Positions 1 to 11,184 are shown, counted from the first letter of the stretch. The stretch: DNA of 64,000 bases from Eustoma russellianum (GCA_036186865.1 AP025063.1:345552-409551), one strand, 5' to 3'. The notes: generated from the letters alone by a model not told the origin. Numbers and translations are program-made.

Positions 1-1160
1 AAAAAAAAAAAACGTTAGAAGTCGTAGAATTGTGTTCTTAAAAAAAAAACTCTAAAACGATCAAGTCAATTTTAGGATGATTTTCTATATTTGTGAAAGA
101 AATGAGGACATGACTGAGTCTGTTGTGAAGTAATAAATATGAGAAACACACCTTTTGATTTCAGTGTTGGAATGTTTTTATATCATCTTTTTTTATTTTT
201 ATATATTGAATTTGTCAAGTGTTGTGAGATACTTGTTATCCCATATACGAACAGAGAGTTATTAGAGAACGAATCTAACATTCTGTAAAGCACAAGGATG
301 AGCCGAAGTGAAAGGCCGTCTCCAACAATACTCTATTCATTTTAATACATATGTCATTAAGTGAACGCCAAAATTCGTGAAGTCACAATTTAGCTGTTTA
401 CGTAACGAAAATAACTTTAGTCTGAGTTCCATTCGATAAATTCATCTGAGCTATTTCTTCGGGTATATACTAATTGACAAATGCCGACCTCCCTTCGTTA
501 ACTTGAGATGAACTGAGTTGTACAAGCAAGCTTGCATGCCCGAGTGAGTTGAATCTGGTTTACCTTTTCTAAAACATAATACTAAACCTTCCTGATGACC
601 ACTGGAAAATAAATGTAACAGCCCACTAATTAATTCCAATTTATATCGAATAACTCGTACAAACAAACTATCTAACAAATGATTTGTCTTGCACAAGTGT
701 CAACCTATTTTTAGCATGATATTGTTTAACTATGTGTAACCCGTAATATGATGACACGTCTCGGTTATAATTTTCACCTCATCGGTAAAGTTGGTATTTA
801 TTTTTACACGAGAAAAAACAGGAGTCACAGTATTTCATTGAAAATTTAAGAATCTGGGACATCTACAATCGTGTTCGTATAGCCATTTTTATTTGGACGC
901 GATATATAAGAACATAAAATTTTTGAACTAAGGATAAACGCCAAAATGTTGTTATCTTAAAGGGCCTACAATATCTCTTAGTAAATATTTGGTACTGTTT
1001 GTAGACTTTGACCATATGGATGATAAGGAGAAATGTTGAACTGGAGTCTGGAACTATATGCGCATATAATGCATGGGGTTGTTCTTATATTGCGCCTAGC
1101 TTAATTTTGCAGCAATTATATTCATATAAACGAGGGTGGCATTCAATGACAATCAACATT
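1..1160. other. AT-rich intergenic stretch
   Basis: I see no gene here. The sequence starts with a poly(A) run at 1-12 and is AT-rich throughout. A reverse-strand open frame of 81 codons at 451-696 resembles no family I know and has no supporting context. Confidence 0.4.
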
Positions 1161-1164
1161 ATTC

Positions 1165-1400
1165 AGTATATCACAATGACATCTAAAGCTATCGCTAAGG
1201 TCTATCGGTAAAGTCTAAAGAGGGTGATAGAGAATTTGCTCTCAGCGAGACCCCTGGCTCTATATGTACATGCATAAATGTTACAATAATAGGGATATGG
1301 TGTGCTAGTGTGTACGTAAAGTGAATTCATTAAATACAAATAGAAAACTTCCGATATTAAAAACAACCATAAACGTATATATACACAAATAATGTAAGAC
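1165..1400 (-). mobile_element. SINE-like repeat, family B
   Basis: This is the first of eight related copies in the window. The shared core reads, in this orientation, AAAGCTATCGCTAAGGTCT, then GAGACCCC..CTCTATATG, then CATAAATG..ACAATAATAGGGATATG. Copies in the opposite orientation (for example 31335-31570) end in GGGATATACTGGGTATG followed by a simple trinucleotide tail. That layout fits a short retroposon whose 3' end lies toward the lower coordinate here. Length, copy number and the simple tail support a SINE. I could not place an A/B box pair in it. Confidence 0.5.
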
Positions 1401-2030
1401 AAAGATAAAAACTAAAACAAAATTTAATCCCGATGTTTAATCGAGAGTTAAGAGAAATATATAATAAGGCGAAATCTCTTTTCCTTTCTTTTACTTCGTA
1501 TGTAAAGTTTTACAAAATAAAATGTTAAGATGCAAAATTCATCAATATTTCGTAAGATCGCAGGACAAAGTTCTATATTTCTTTTTGTCTTACTTTTATT
1601 AACTTGTATTTCGTTTTTGATTAAAAATGTTATTTACTTTCTATAAGAAACCTGTTAAACTATATCGAGTTTAAAAATTATTTTATAAACAACAGATAAA
1701 GATAATAAATTAATGATAAGTAATTTCCAAATCAAAGAGTAAAGCTATCAATAGTGATAATGGTCGTCAGTGTATTAATTAATGTTCCAAAATAAATTAG
1801 AAATTCTAAGATACACGGCTGCTGGTTATTTTGTTGGCTTTGTAACTCGTTAAGGAAACATCTCTTGATATATTTGTAAATAACTCAAACTAAAAACAAA
1901 ATCTTACTTCTATACTTTATTGTATTTTGATTTATCGGCCAATCCATTGTCTATTTTACAAATATAAAAGATTATATGATCACTGGAATATAAAATAGAA
2001 ATAGATACCTTTAGTAGCAGAGGTATGACT
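1400..2030. other. AT-rich intergenic stretch
   Basis: Nothing recognisable. There are long A/T runs and no open frame of note. Confidence 0.35.
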
Positions 2031-2034
2031 CAAT

Positions 2035-2250
2035 ATACAACAACAACATTAACACATTGCCTTAGAGGCTACTGTCTATGGCGAAGGTATAGAAGGTCGG
2101 ATGTATGCAACCATACACATGTGTTAGAAACACATAGAGGTTGTTTTCCAATGAACCATAATGATGCGTCAAGCTATGTCGATCAACTATAAGAGACGAA
2201 TTTAGTTAACCATTTTGCTTTATTCCATCATATCCCAAAATAAAAAAACA
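2035..2250 (-). mobile_element. SINE-like repeat, family A
   Basis: First of nine copies in the window. The consensus in this orientation starts with CAACAACATT, then TTAGAGGCT..CTATGGCG, GGTCGGATGTACGCAACC, TGTGTTAGAAACACA..GAGGTTGTT, and ends near TTTTGCTTTATTCCATCAT. The CAA run at the low-coordinate end is the complement of a (TTG)n tail, so the element probably reads on the minus strand. An internal short palindrome (TGTGTTxGAAACACA) is kept in most copies. The family name is unknown to me. Confidence 0.55.
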
Positions 2251-2694
2251 TGTACTTTAACTCTATTAAAAATAGAAACAAAAGGTATGACTCAATATAA
2301 AAAGTATCGTGTCTTAATAAAAAATTGTTCCATAGTCTGCATGGTGTGGGTTTCGAATCGTGTAAATAACACTAACTTATATTTGGGCTTTTATACTTTA
2401 CTAAAAACAAAATTAAGAAAAACAATATTAAATGAGACATATTCATCTTTCTGTATTACGTAAAAATTTGTAGGAGCAACAGACCCTTAACTTTATGTTT
2501 AGAAAAATATGTTACATTAAATTTTTCTGTTTATGTAAAATATAAAGAAAAACCGAATCAGCTTACAATTTGATATACAAAACTTTATCATCGATTTCGT
2601 ATTGAAACATTTTAGAAATGGAGACTGCTAATCTACAGCCGGATGGAGTCAAAGGAAGGGACAGGAGGAGAGTTAAAGAGGTGAAGAAAAACCG
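2250..2694. other. AT-rich intergenic stretch
   Basis: No supported gene. The open frame at 2215-2463 begins inside the SINE-like repeat and matches nothing known. Confidence 0.35.
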
Positions 2695-2855
2695 GATAAG
2701 ATTTTAGGAGGCTAAAAGTGAGGCCTCCAATCATGCGTCACCACGTGTATAAAAGCAAGGGGTGATGAAATTTTTTTTTTAAAGAAAAACTGATTTTGTA
2801 CACGTAACGACGCGTAATTGAAGGTCTCACTTTTAGCCTGCTAGGATCTCATCCG
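2695..2855. mobile_element. Foldback MITE, family M2
   Basis: The two arms are inverted: AGGCTAAAAGTGAGGCCTCC near 2710 pairs with GGTCTCACTTTTAGCCT near 2824-2840. An ACGTGT/ACACGT motif lies inside each arm, and there is an A-rich centre. The right end finishes in GGATCTCATCCG, shared with the copies at 3155-3352 and 6208-6372. Confidence 0.6.
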
Positions 2856-3154
2856 AACAAAACATGGGAGGACAGAGGAGAGTGGGATTCACGTGGGAAG
2901 GAAAAGAAAACGGATGGAACGAAGCGTGAAGATAAAGCCCCGAGGGCATGATGATGTTGAAGACACGTGGGCCAACATGAGTTGCTGGAAGGCACGTGGG
3001 TTGTATATGCCTTTAATGCATCATAACATCATTATGTAAATTTTACTACAACCAGAAAGAAAATGTCCCAAAATTCTTAGTTTGTTACGCAACCCATAAG
3101 CCGTGCGTGTAATCTTGTCCCTTCCTTACCGGACATTACCCTTTCTCTACAATC

Positions 3155-3352
3155 ATTTGAAGGTCTGAGGAGGTTGGAAAGGAGACAAAATATGAGGTCT
3201 CCAATCACGTCCCGCCACGTGTAAAAAACATTGTCAGTGGTCCAAGCACATTCAAATTTTTTTAAAAAAAAAAAGACAATTTTTTTACACGTGGCGGGAC
3301 GTGATTGGACACCTCATATTTTGCCTCCTTTCTAACCTCCTCCTTTGATCTC
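3155..3352. mobile_element. Foldback MITE, family M2
   Basis: This is the most regular M2 copy. The left arm (about 3160-3230) contains ATGAGGTCTCCAATCACG, then CCACGTGTAAAA. The right arm (about 3283-3350) repeats the same sequence inverted, so the DNA can fold into a long hairpin around an A-rich loop. No transposase is encoded, so it is non-autonomous. I found no clean target duplication. Confidence 0.65.
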
Positions 3353-3454
3353 ACCCGCATTTGAAGAACTACTCCCCTCAATCGCCCTCTTCCCCTCCAT
3401 CCCAATCGCATTTACCCCCGCCTACCAGGAAGCCAACACTCCCCCTGTAAGAGA

Positions 3455-3642
3455 CAGGATCTTTTCATCCATTTTCTTTCACCTTACGGGTCATCGCACG
3501 ACACGTGGCAGCAAGAGAGGATGATGAGGCTAGATGAGGGTCACTCGCATCTAGCTTCACCATCTCATCCTACTGTCACATGTCGCGTGGTCATGAGTGG
3601 GGTGAGAAGATTGAAGGTGAGAAGATCTCATCCCCCTTTAGG
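3455..3642. mobile_element. Foldback MITE, family M1 (G-box carrying)
   Basis: The inverted arms meet around 3540. ACACGTGGCAGCAAGAG.. in the left arm pairs with ..CTGTCACATGTCGCG in the right arm, and GATC..TCATCC motifs mark the ends. It is the same family as the better-preserved copy at 6403-6585. No convincing target duplication is visible here. Confidence 0.55.
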
Positions 3643-3659
3643 CCATCCTCCTTCAGAGG

Positions 3660-3782
3660 AGATGGATTCCCTCATCCAAATTCTCTTACCTCACTCGCAT
3701 CTAGCCTCACCATCCAATGCTGCCACACGACAGTAGAGGCTAGGCTGAGTGAATTTTGGATGAGAGGATTAGATCTTCTACT
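3660..3782. repeat. Partial foldback repeat related to M1
   Basis: CCCTCATCCAAATTC near 3670 and GAATTTTGGATGAGAGG near 3750 are inverted. The central part CATCTAGCCTCACCATCC..GCTGCCACACGACAG resembles the M1 centre. It is probably a rearranged or truncated M1 copy abutting the one at 3455-3642. Confidence 0.4.
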
Positions 3783-3789
3783 TTCTTTT

Positions 3790-4470
3790 TCTTTATCTTT
3801 TTACCCTATATAGCATCATCCGTCATGTGTTCTTAAATTTTTTTGTGAGTCATTATTTATCAAACCTAAATTATTAGTAAATATAATAGAAAATATACAA
3901 TATGTACTCATTTTAATGAAATGTGTTTTTATATAAACTAATCTATCTTTACAAGTAGCATCTATGCTTTATACAGAAATTAGTTTCTCGGAAAGATGAA
4001 AATATGATAGAGAAAAAGTTTACATTGAAACTTTATTAGAGGTGTGATATGATATTAATTTTAGTTCAAAGTCTTTGCGATTAAACAGAAAGAAACTATT
4101 TGATCAGTCAAATTAGTAGTTAAGTTAATTTTTACACGATTATATTTTAATATGAGTGAACATTAAAAATTTATTGAATTATTGAGTCAAATAAATACAA
4201 AAATACCCAAAATTAAAACTTTCCTCATGTATGCATACGTATCCGGAACTTATGACGTATTTAATTTTCTCAATTTATAGACGAATTCTTTCTCATCTTA
4301 ATGGTCTAACTTTATACTTTTAATCTATAAAGAAGAGTATGTGTAAGTGTTTCTTTATTTTCCAATCAAGTTGGTATTTGTCAAACGCCTAAAAACTCCA
4401 TTAAAAAGTGCTCGAATAAATAGTTTTCAAATATAGGCTCCTAAATTTATTAAAAGACGTTCCTGGTGCA
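3790..4470. other. AT-rich intergenic stretch
   Basis: No gene, RNA or repeat could be supported here. Confidence 0.35.
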
Positions 4471-4474
4471 TTCG

Positions 4475-4640
4475 GCTTTTGAATTTACATAGAGTTCAGA
4501 GAGAAATTGGATCGTTTCGCGATCTAATATACGCAGTCTTACCCTACATTTTATGCAAGAGGTTGTTTTCACGACTTGAACCTGTAACCTCAATATCACG
4601 AAACAACAACCTTACCATTTGGTTCAATACCCGCACTCAG
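4475..4640 (-). mobile_element. tRNA-derived SINE, family C
   Basis: Read on the minus strand, a Pol III B-box-like GGTTCAAGTC follows a degenerate tRNA-like head. Further along (lower coordinates) comes CAAAATGTAGGGTAAGACTGCGT, a layout typical of plant tRNA-derived SINEs. The open frame across it (from 4479) is not a gene. Related copies lie at 5085-5170, 11885-12065 and 18765-18905. Confidence 0.6.
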
Positions 4641-4644
4641 GCTC

Positions 4645-5080
4645 CTCAATTGATTAAATTTGTATTATCTATATCTCTTTTACTTTTATCGAAAGGAAAC
4701 AACCGAAATGTCCAAGTCCCCACAAACTTGAGGGTTGAACAAATGATTAGGCCAATTTGCAAAGTGAAGTATTGTAATGTAGGGTCTAAGAACATGATCT
4801 TGTAATTATTTAGGCCATCCAATGGGACTCAAGTGGCTTTTGACAAGTGATTTCTTTATCATCTAATAATCCCATCAATTATTTGACATAAATGCTCCCT
4901 TGCCAAATCCCACTTGCATATCCCCCTTTTTCTCTTATTACATTTTATTTTTCTATCTCACACTTATTCCTAACTAAATAGACATATGAACGGACAAATG
5001 TACCAATTTTTTCTCAAATTGTGTATTTAAAGATGCGCGTAATTCATGCATCAGGTCTCTCTAAAAGACTTTTTGGGGTA
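4645..5080. other. Intergenic stretch without recognised features
   Basis: AT-rich sequence between two family-C SINE copies. Nothing could be supported. Confidence 0.3.
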
Positions 5081-5084
5081 CTAA

Positions 5085-5170
5085 ACTCCCTCGTTTACGT
5101 ATAGTTCAGAGAAATACTGGATCGTTTTACAATTTGATATGCACGGCTGTGTAAGCTACTATATGTTGCC
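5085..5170 (-). mobile_element. Partial family-C SINE
   Basis: TAGTTCAGAGAAATACTGGATCG..GATATGCACGGCTGTG matches the low-coordinate half of the 4475 copy. The tRNA-like head is missing. Confidence 0.4.
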
Positions 5171-5327
5171 TCCACATATGACCTTCATTTACCAAGATAT
5201 TTCTTTTTTAGTAATTCCTTATTACATACTTAGGATATATATTATAGACACACTTTATTAGAGTTAATGGGGCCTAAAAAATTATTTCTTAATACCGGAT
5301 GGCATGTGGGGTCAATAAGCTGCGGCA

Positions 5328-5572
5328 AATGTACTCTTATGTTGTATTCGATACAAATATCCCTCCTTTGACGAGGGAGTGAATTCTCCTCCACCTGTAT
5401 CAGATCCCTCCTTTTCCCTAGTAAGGAAGGGGCAATGACTGGTTATATGATTTTTCCAGGTCTCATCAATTCTAATGAGAATAAAACATACAAATGACAC
5501 ACGATATAGACACACCGAATCTCATCCCGTGTAAATAAACTACATTAAATATACTCTTATGTTGTATTTCAG
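5328..5572. repeat. Short segment between direct repeats
   Basis: AAATGTACTCTTATGTTGTATT at about 5328 recurs as AAATATACTCTTATGTTGTATT at about 5548, flanking roughly 200 bp with no coding content. It could be the trace of an old duplication or insertion. No class is assigned. Confidence 0.3.
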
Positions 5573-5699
5573 GGGGAAAAAACATAATCTAACGTGGTCC
5601 TTCATATCTCTTAATATAGGATATACAAATATAAAGAGAGATCTCATCCGAAAACCGACACTCTTCCTCTCATTAAAAGAAAGAAGAAAAAGGGCACAC

Positions 5700-5930
5700 A
5701 TGTATATATAGTCCAGTTAGTATTCGGGTTTGATTCCAAGGACACATACATTGTGGGTGTTCCTCTGCTGGTTTGCGGAGGCACCTTGTGTGGGTCACTG
5801 CGTAAGATCTCACATAATCTAGGAGGTCGCTGGGCTCCTGATTTGTATCCTCCATACATGATCCTTGGGGATATAGTGGTGGAAGACCTCCGGAGTGAAT
5901 GATTTCACCTTTTACTCCAAAAGAAGAAAA
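5700..5930 (+). mobile_element. tRNA-derived SINE, family D
   Basis: TAGTCCAGTTAGTATTCGGG resembles a Pol III A box, and TTTGATTCCAAGGAC resembles a decayed B box. They are followed by GTGTTCCTCTGCTGG, CACCTTGTG and a body shared with the fuller copy at 19025-19290. Confidence 0.5.
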
Positions 5931-6207
5931 AGAAAACAGTCTACAAATATAGTTTACATGGTACTCACTAGATAAATTATATTTAACCTTGACGGTTCGA
6001 ATCTTGAAATATGTGGTGCATTTTTGTGAACCATGTCTCTAACTTCTCATAACAAAAAAGATTTGAGCTCCTATATCTAATATGTACCAAAACTTAAAAA
6101 TTTTATTTAAAAAGCTATGTGAATTACATATTTTACTAAACTTGCTTTTAGAAAAAAGAAAATGAGAATAGGAAAGGCGGGAGGGGGTGTGATTATTCGA
6201 ATGAGAT

Positions 6208-6372
6208 CAAAGTAGGCTTCATATTAGACAAAATATGAGGTCTTCAATCACGCGACGCCACGTGTACAAAAGGCCCTGTTGTTTACTTCTTTTTCTTAAA
6301 AAAAAGACTCTTTGTACTTGCGTGATTGAAGACCTCATATTTTGTCTCATAAGAGGCCTCCTCAGATCTCAT
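6208..6372. mobile_element. Foldback MITE, family M2
   Basis: AGACAAAATATGAGGTCTTC near 6227 is repeated inverted as GAAGACCTCATATTTTGTCT near 6329-6348, around a CTTTTT/AAAAAG centre. The outer ends are GAGATCAAAG and TCAGATCTCATCCGG. An M1 element lies only 30 bp downstream. Confidence 0.65.
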
Positions 6373-6402
6373 CCGGTGATTATTAAGGCACAATGATTAT
6401 GG

Positions 6403-6585
6403 GGTTGGGATCTCCTCACCCCTATTTTCCTCACCCCCTTTGTGACCGCGTGACACGTGGCAGCAAGGGGAGGTGGTGAGACTAGATAAGGGTCACCTGC
6501 ATCTAGTCTCACCACCTCCCCTTGCTGCCACGTGTCGCGCGGTCACAAAGAGGTGAGGAAAGTTGAGGTGAGGAGATCCCAACCG
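6403..6585. mobile_element. Mutator-like foldback MITE, family M1 reference copy
   Basis: This is a near-perfect palindrome of about 183 bp. It begins GGTTGGGATCTCCTCACC and ends with the inverse GGTGAGGAGATCCCAACC plus G. Each arm holds GTGACCGCGTGACACGTGGC or its inverse, so there are two CACGTG G-box cores per element. The element is flanked by the 10-bp direct repeat ATGATTATGG at 6393-6402 and 6586-6595. A target duplication of that length is typical of the Mutator superfamily. There is no coding capacity. The six related copies are listed separately. Confidence 0.8.
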
Positions 6586-6595
6586 ATGATTATGG

Positions 6596-7620
6596 TCAAA
6601 TAATTGAACCGTTATAGGTTAGTAGGATAAGTGAAGAATAATTATAGTGGTGGTTGTGTGTGGTCCGACAAGATGTTGGGCAATGATCAGGTGACCCCAC
6701 TGAAGCATGCTAGCTGTCCCACGTGTTCCCAAACCCCCAATTATGGATCCGTTTCCAGGTCCCGACAAGTTCCGGTCCTCCGTACGATGCTATTTTCCAT
6801 GTGATTTGCACGTGGACTTGGTCCGCTTTGGCCAGAAATTTCGTTTTTATTATAGTTTTAATAAAAATCCAAAATATAGAGCAAACCACAAAATTTTCCA
6901 AGCAATTAAGACGTAAATAGTAGTTGTCCAAATGAACCATAGACGGTACTGAACCGTTTTCAAGAAGTCACACTTGGAAAATACCAGCTGCCTCCAAAGG
7001 TTAGGCAGTTTTTGGAGGCATAAAACAGCCATTAAAACCTGAAAAACCACTCAGGCCTAGACAGAATTGCTAAACATGTTTATAGTGTTAGACGTTATCT
7101 ATATAAAAAAGAGGCTGCGTCAAACATATTTTTACGTGTGGAATCATTTTCTAAATTTTTTTCTTTTGTATGATTAAGAGCATTAGACTAGAGAATACAA
7201 CTGAATAAGAAGGAAACTATAACGGACAAACCAAAAAGTGATGTTATCATTATTATTGTAAGCATGTTATTATTGTAATTAATGTCGTCAGTATGTTATC
7301 ATTGTAATTATTATCGTAATAATTAGTGTAAATAATGTTGTTAGTATGTTATTATTGTAATTATTATTGTTATTATACTGTTAGTGTTATTTTATAATGT
7401 TATTATTGTGATTTCGATAATCTTATTTTGTTATTTAATTTACGTTAAATTAATTAAACTCCATGTAGTTAATTTGATCAGTTAGGATTTATGTACATTG
7501 ACAATGCAAAAAATTGTTACGTTTTTATTAGATTTTTATGGCTTGATTTTGTTAGTTAAAATATATATTTTTATTATATAATCATGTTGCGTGCATGTAA
7601 ATATATGTGTACTTATAACG
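6596..7620. other. Intergenic stretch with low-complexity TTATTATTGTAATT repeats
   Basis: No supported gene. From about 7240 to 7420 a degenerate repeat of GTTATTATTGTAATTATT units occurs. The remaining sequence is AT-rich and unassigned. Confidence 0.4.
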
Positions 7621-7624
7621 TCAC

Positions 7625-8760
7625 AGACAAATAGTATTGGTAGTGGTTCAGGACAGATAGATGATTTGAGGCATGATATTCTTGATTGATTGACTCTTCG
7701 GGAAGAACATATGAAATTTTTACTTAGAAATAACGATAATTATAAAACATCAGATCTTATACGTAGGTCACACATGTATAATGAAGATGTCAAAATCTGA
7801 CATAGGCGCATACCTCATATTGAGACGGTAGGAGTATGGAGTGTTATGACGTGCAGTAAAACTAAGATTGATCATGCATTGCTGACTATGTTTGCGGAAA
7901 GATGGAAACGGAAGATGCACATATTTCATCTATCTATAGGTGAAGTAAGTTTTGCACTACAGAACATAACGACTCTATTTGGGTTAGAGATTAATGGTGT
8001 GGCTCTTGCAAGGATGGAACCTAGGCAGAATATGTGTACGTTGTTGCTGGGGGTGGACATCTAGCACTAATGATATTAGAGAAAGTCGTATATATCGTAA
8101 GATGCTCGTAGAATGGATCAGGAAAATCCCCCTTCTAGACGACGCATCTGATATGTAAATTGAGAAGAGAGCATAGACATTGATGTTCATCAATGTCATG
8201 GATTTATTATGTGATTGTTCAAGTAGTCGTGCCTAGTTTGTCTATTTGATTATCCTCCAAGACTTTGAATTGGAATCTAAGTATTCTTGGAGGAGCACCG
8301 TGCTTATGTATCGGTACCGCAACCTGTGTGATGCCGCTCTCAGTGAAATGAGGCATGAGTATAAAGGACTATTACACCTTCTGCAGTTTTGGATATGTGG
8401 GAGATTTGTTACTCCTGATACTCCTTCGGCAAACAGGGTGGCTAAATGTGTGTAATTTTCAAGAGCCCTCCAGACATATAGCTGATGCGTATCTTGACTA
8501 GCTGGATAGCATGGCAAATGGTGACTTCATATGGATGATCTACCCGGTTGAGGTTATCATGTAGTTGACGAGTGTATCTCACGAGAGCTCGGTGTTTGGC
8601 GTGCTCGAGTTTTGCTTATAGTATAGGAGATCGTCGAGCTCCATGTGCCTGATAGGTTGTTGTGACAATTTGGTCTGGTACGGGGAGTGCTAGATCTTGC
8701 CAACACAGCTATTGGCTGTATAATAGTGAAAGACGGTTATTTGGTGTTGATTATCGGGCC
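7625..8760 (+). pseudogene. Decayed plant mobile domain (PMD / MAIN-like) gene
   Basis: Fragments in different frames match the plant mobile domain found in MAIN/MAIL1-like proteins and often carried by transposons. At 7846-8064 the frame reads KIDHALLTMFAERW, then HIFHLSIGE and LFGLEINGV, the usual order of the domain start. At 8246-8455 it reads YSWRSTVLMYRYRNLCDAA, then LLQFWICGR. Near 8590-8680 there is a WRARVLL..EIVELHVPDR..QFGL-type block. Frames shift and stops interrupt between blocks, so no full product is possible. The C-terminal remainder probably runs on toward 9400 but is too decayed to call. It could equally be a decayed host gene or cargo of a dead transposon. Confidence 0.6.
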
Positions 8761-8959
8761 TAGATTTGTAGTACGTAGACGAGTCGAATAGACAATATGA
8801 TAGCATATTGCATGGAGTGAGTATCACGGGTAACATGACAAATCACTCGATGTATATACAGTGGCACAGAACCTGCACACTTATCTTCCTTGAACGGCGA
8901 CGTGTTTAGCGTATTAGCGTCGATGGATATCCCGGTGCTACTGCTGGATCTATGTCGCA

Positions 8960-10585
8960 TTGTAAGTTTATCTTTTTCATATATAAAATATTGATATTTG
9001 AAATATTAGATGAAAATGGATGCTAATATTTAATTTTATAAGCAGATACCATAGTGCGTATGTATCTCGCGTGTTATACCAGATATGCAGTTACCGTTAT
9101 ACATATAAGTGCCGATACTCTGCGTTTAGAGGATTTCGGGAGAATTCGCAGATAGTCTTCCGTTTTAGGTAGATGCAGCCACGTAGCGGAGCACCGTGGA
9201 TTACGTCCTATAGTACGAGTTTACATAGACATATCCCCTAACACAACCCTCGATAGGCATATATGCTGAGCCTTCGAGTGGAGTAGATTTCTATACACCA
9301 GTTGTACCTCAGAAACATGCCTTTGTCTAGGATGACTATGTCACCATCATGTCTATAACATAATTTTTTGAATAAATGTTTATACAGTACATCTAAATGG
9401 TACAAAAGCAGCGCGCTTTAGAAAGCTACGAGTGCAAGCAATTCGCACATCTCAGTTAACGTCGTCTGACCCCAAGGTGTGCAGGTCGTCTACGGTTCAC
9501 ATTAGCCATCCAGACCCACATACACAGTCAAGTCGTTGCGGCCCAATAGACTGAGGACGGGTCCTCGACGTTGGCTCAGTCCTCAAGTTGTCACCAGTTG
9601 CCAGGCCAACCTCAATCAGTCGTCTCTAAAGACTTACATCAAGGTTAACCATCCCGGCTACAAGGGTCAGGTTAGCTAGTGCCACCAGGTGAGTCCTACT
9701 AGTGAATACCCAAAAAATAAAGAAAAGTCACCTTAGCTCAGCGAAGACAACTCACACGAAGTAAGTAGCTTCGCCATGCAACACGATACGTGACCTCACT
9801 TAACGGCTATCGCGAGTTGGACACAACATGTGTTAGCACCCCAAAGTCTTAGGCATGCATTGGCCAGTCAAATCCTACGAAAGGCATTTCCGTCGCTAGA
9901 CAAAAGGCAAGTTTGACCGATTAATATTAAAAAGCAGATATTTTTTCTCGGAATGTACAACATTTTCAGAAAGAGACTGGTCTTCTCTTGAACTTAAAAA
10001 AACTTAAACTGCTAATCATGAATGCGCTCAAAAGTGACTTGAGCGTTGGAGGACATCTAACATTGTTCATTTTCACAATGTAAAGCTACTAAATTGTTCA
10101 TATACTATTAAGATCAAACGTGCATTCAAAAGGTGAGTCTATGAAAACTATAAATATTTAGTATGTGGCATGCATGAGATCAAGCATTACATAAGGAGGA
10201 TTCGACATTCGAGGACAGCAAAGCACGCATGTGGAGTACGTGTACCCAGACGTGCACCATTAGTCAAAGCTACCCCTGTCTGGTCAAATGCCATCTAACG
10301 TTAATCATTTCATCATTTGGGTTGTTATTACTTTAATTTCATCTTACAGCACATTATTTTATTCCTTCTGCAGTTTCCTTCCCTTCTTCCACATGGTTTG
10401 GAACTCAAGATCACCTACCCTCGAAAACTCTGGTCTAAATAGTTCAGATTAAACCGAGTATTTTCCAGCTAAATTATTTTAAACATGTTAGATTGTAATA
10501 ATGTTGAATTTGCTTGCTCAAAAAGCTTGGCGTCCCTTGTGAATAATTCTTTTATCATTTTTGTACTGAAAATTGATTTAATAGT
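8960..10585. other. Unassigned intergenic stretch
   Basis: The first few hundred bases may be the decayed 3' part of the PMD gene. From about 9400 on I recognise no gene, RNA or repeat family, although base composition is less AT-rich than its surroundings up to about 9900. Confidence 0.3.
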
Positions 10586-10587
10586 TA

Positions 10588-11096
10588 GGTGGCGTTTGGT
10601 TCGCACTTGGATATCGGAATCAGAATCGGAATAGATATGACAGAGTATGAGTTTGCAGTATATGGATTTGGGATAGTTGTTTGGTATTGAAGTGAGAATG
10701 GGTATGATAGACATTAATGGTGTTTGACACGTATCGAAATTGAAATAGGTATCGAATGTGGACGGGCGGAAAAATTTGACTGTCCGGAATAGTGACCGGC
10801 CGGCGGCGGACGGTGGCCGACGGCTTGGACCTGTCATACCCTTCATTCCTCTCATTCCCCATATTGATAGACAAGGGGGCTAGTATATCAAAAAACGATA
10901 TCTCTGCCATACCCTTCATTCTCCTCATTCCCCATATTGATCGATAAGGGAGCTAGTATATCAAAAAACGATATCCATTACCAAATATTTAGATATCAAA
11001 CCGAAGCTCATATCCCATTTCCCCAAATAAAAAACTTTTATGAGTTTGGATTCCTTCAAACGCATACCCATATATCCATACCCTCAATCAAACACC
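10588..11096. mobile_element. Non-autonomous TIR transposon
   Basis: The left end reads GGTGGCGTTTGGTTCG and the right end, inverted, reads GGTGTTTGATTGAGGG, a common pair of ends for plant MITEs. Subterminal inverted motifs include ATGAGTTTG..ATATGGAT near 10646 and CATATATCCATACCC near 11069. There is no transposase. A clear target duplication could not be fixed, so the superfamily is left open. Confidence 0.5.
10831..10976. repeat. 73-bp tandem duplication inside the TIR element
   Basis: Two adjacent copies (10831-10903 and 10904-10976) share CATACCCTTCATT, CTCATTCCCCATATTGAT and CTAGTATATCAAAAAACGAT, with only a few differences. Confidence 0.75.
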
Positions 11097-11184
11097 TTCT
11101 TAGATTTATATATAACTGTGGAAGTAGACAAATCTAGGTGTTGTCTTGTCACAGTTTTACATGTAAAAGATCATGTTATACTTG

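Noticed and set aside
4479..4805. 108-codon open frame as a gene
   Set aside because: It lies across a family-C tRNA-derived SINE and matches no protein family. Such frames recur wherever that SINE occurs.
10469..10928. Reverse-strand open frames of 128 and 102 codons
   Set aside because: They lie inside the TIR element and its tandem duplication, and their sequence is low-complexity and unlike any family.
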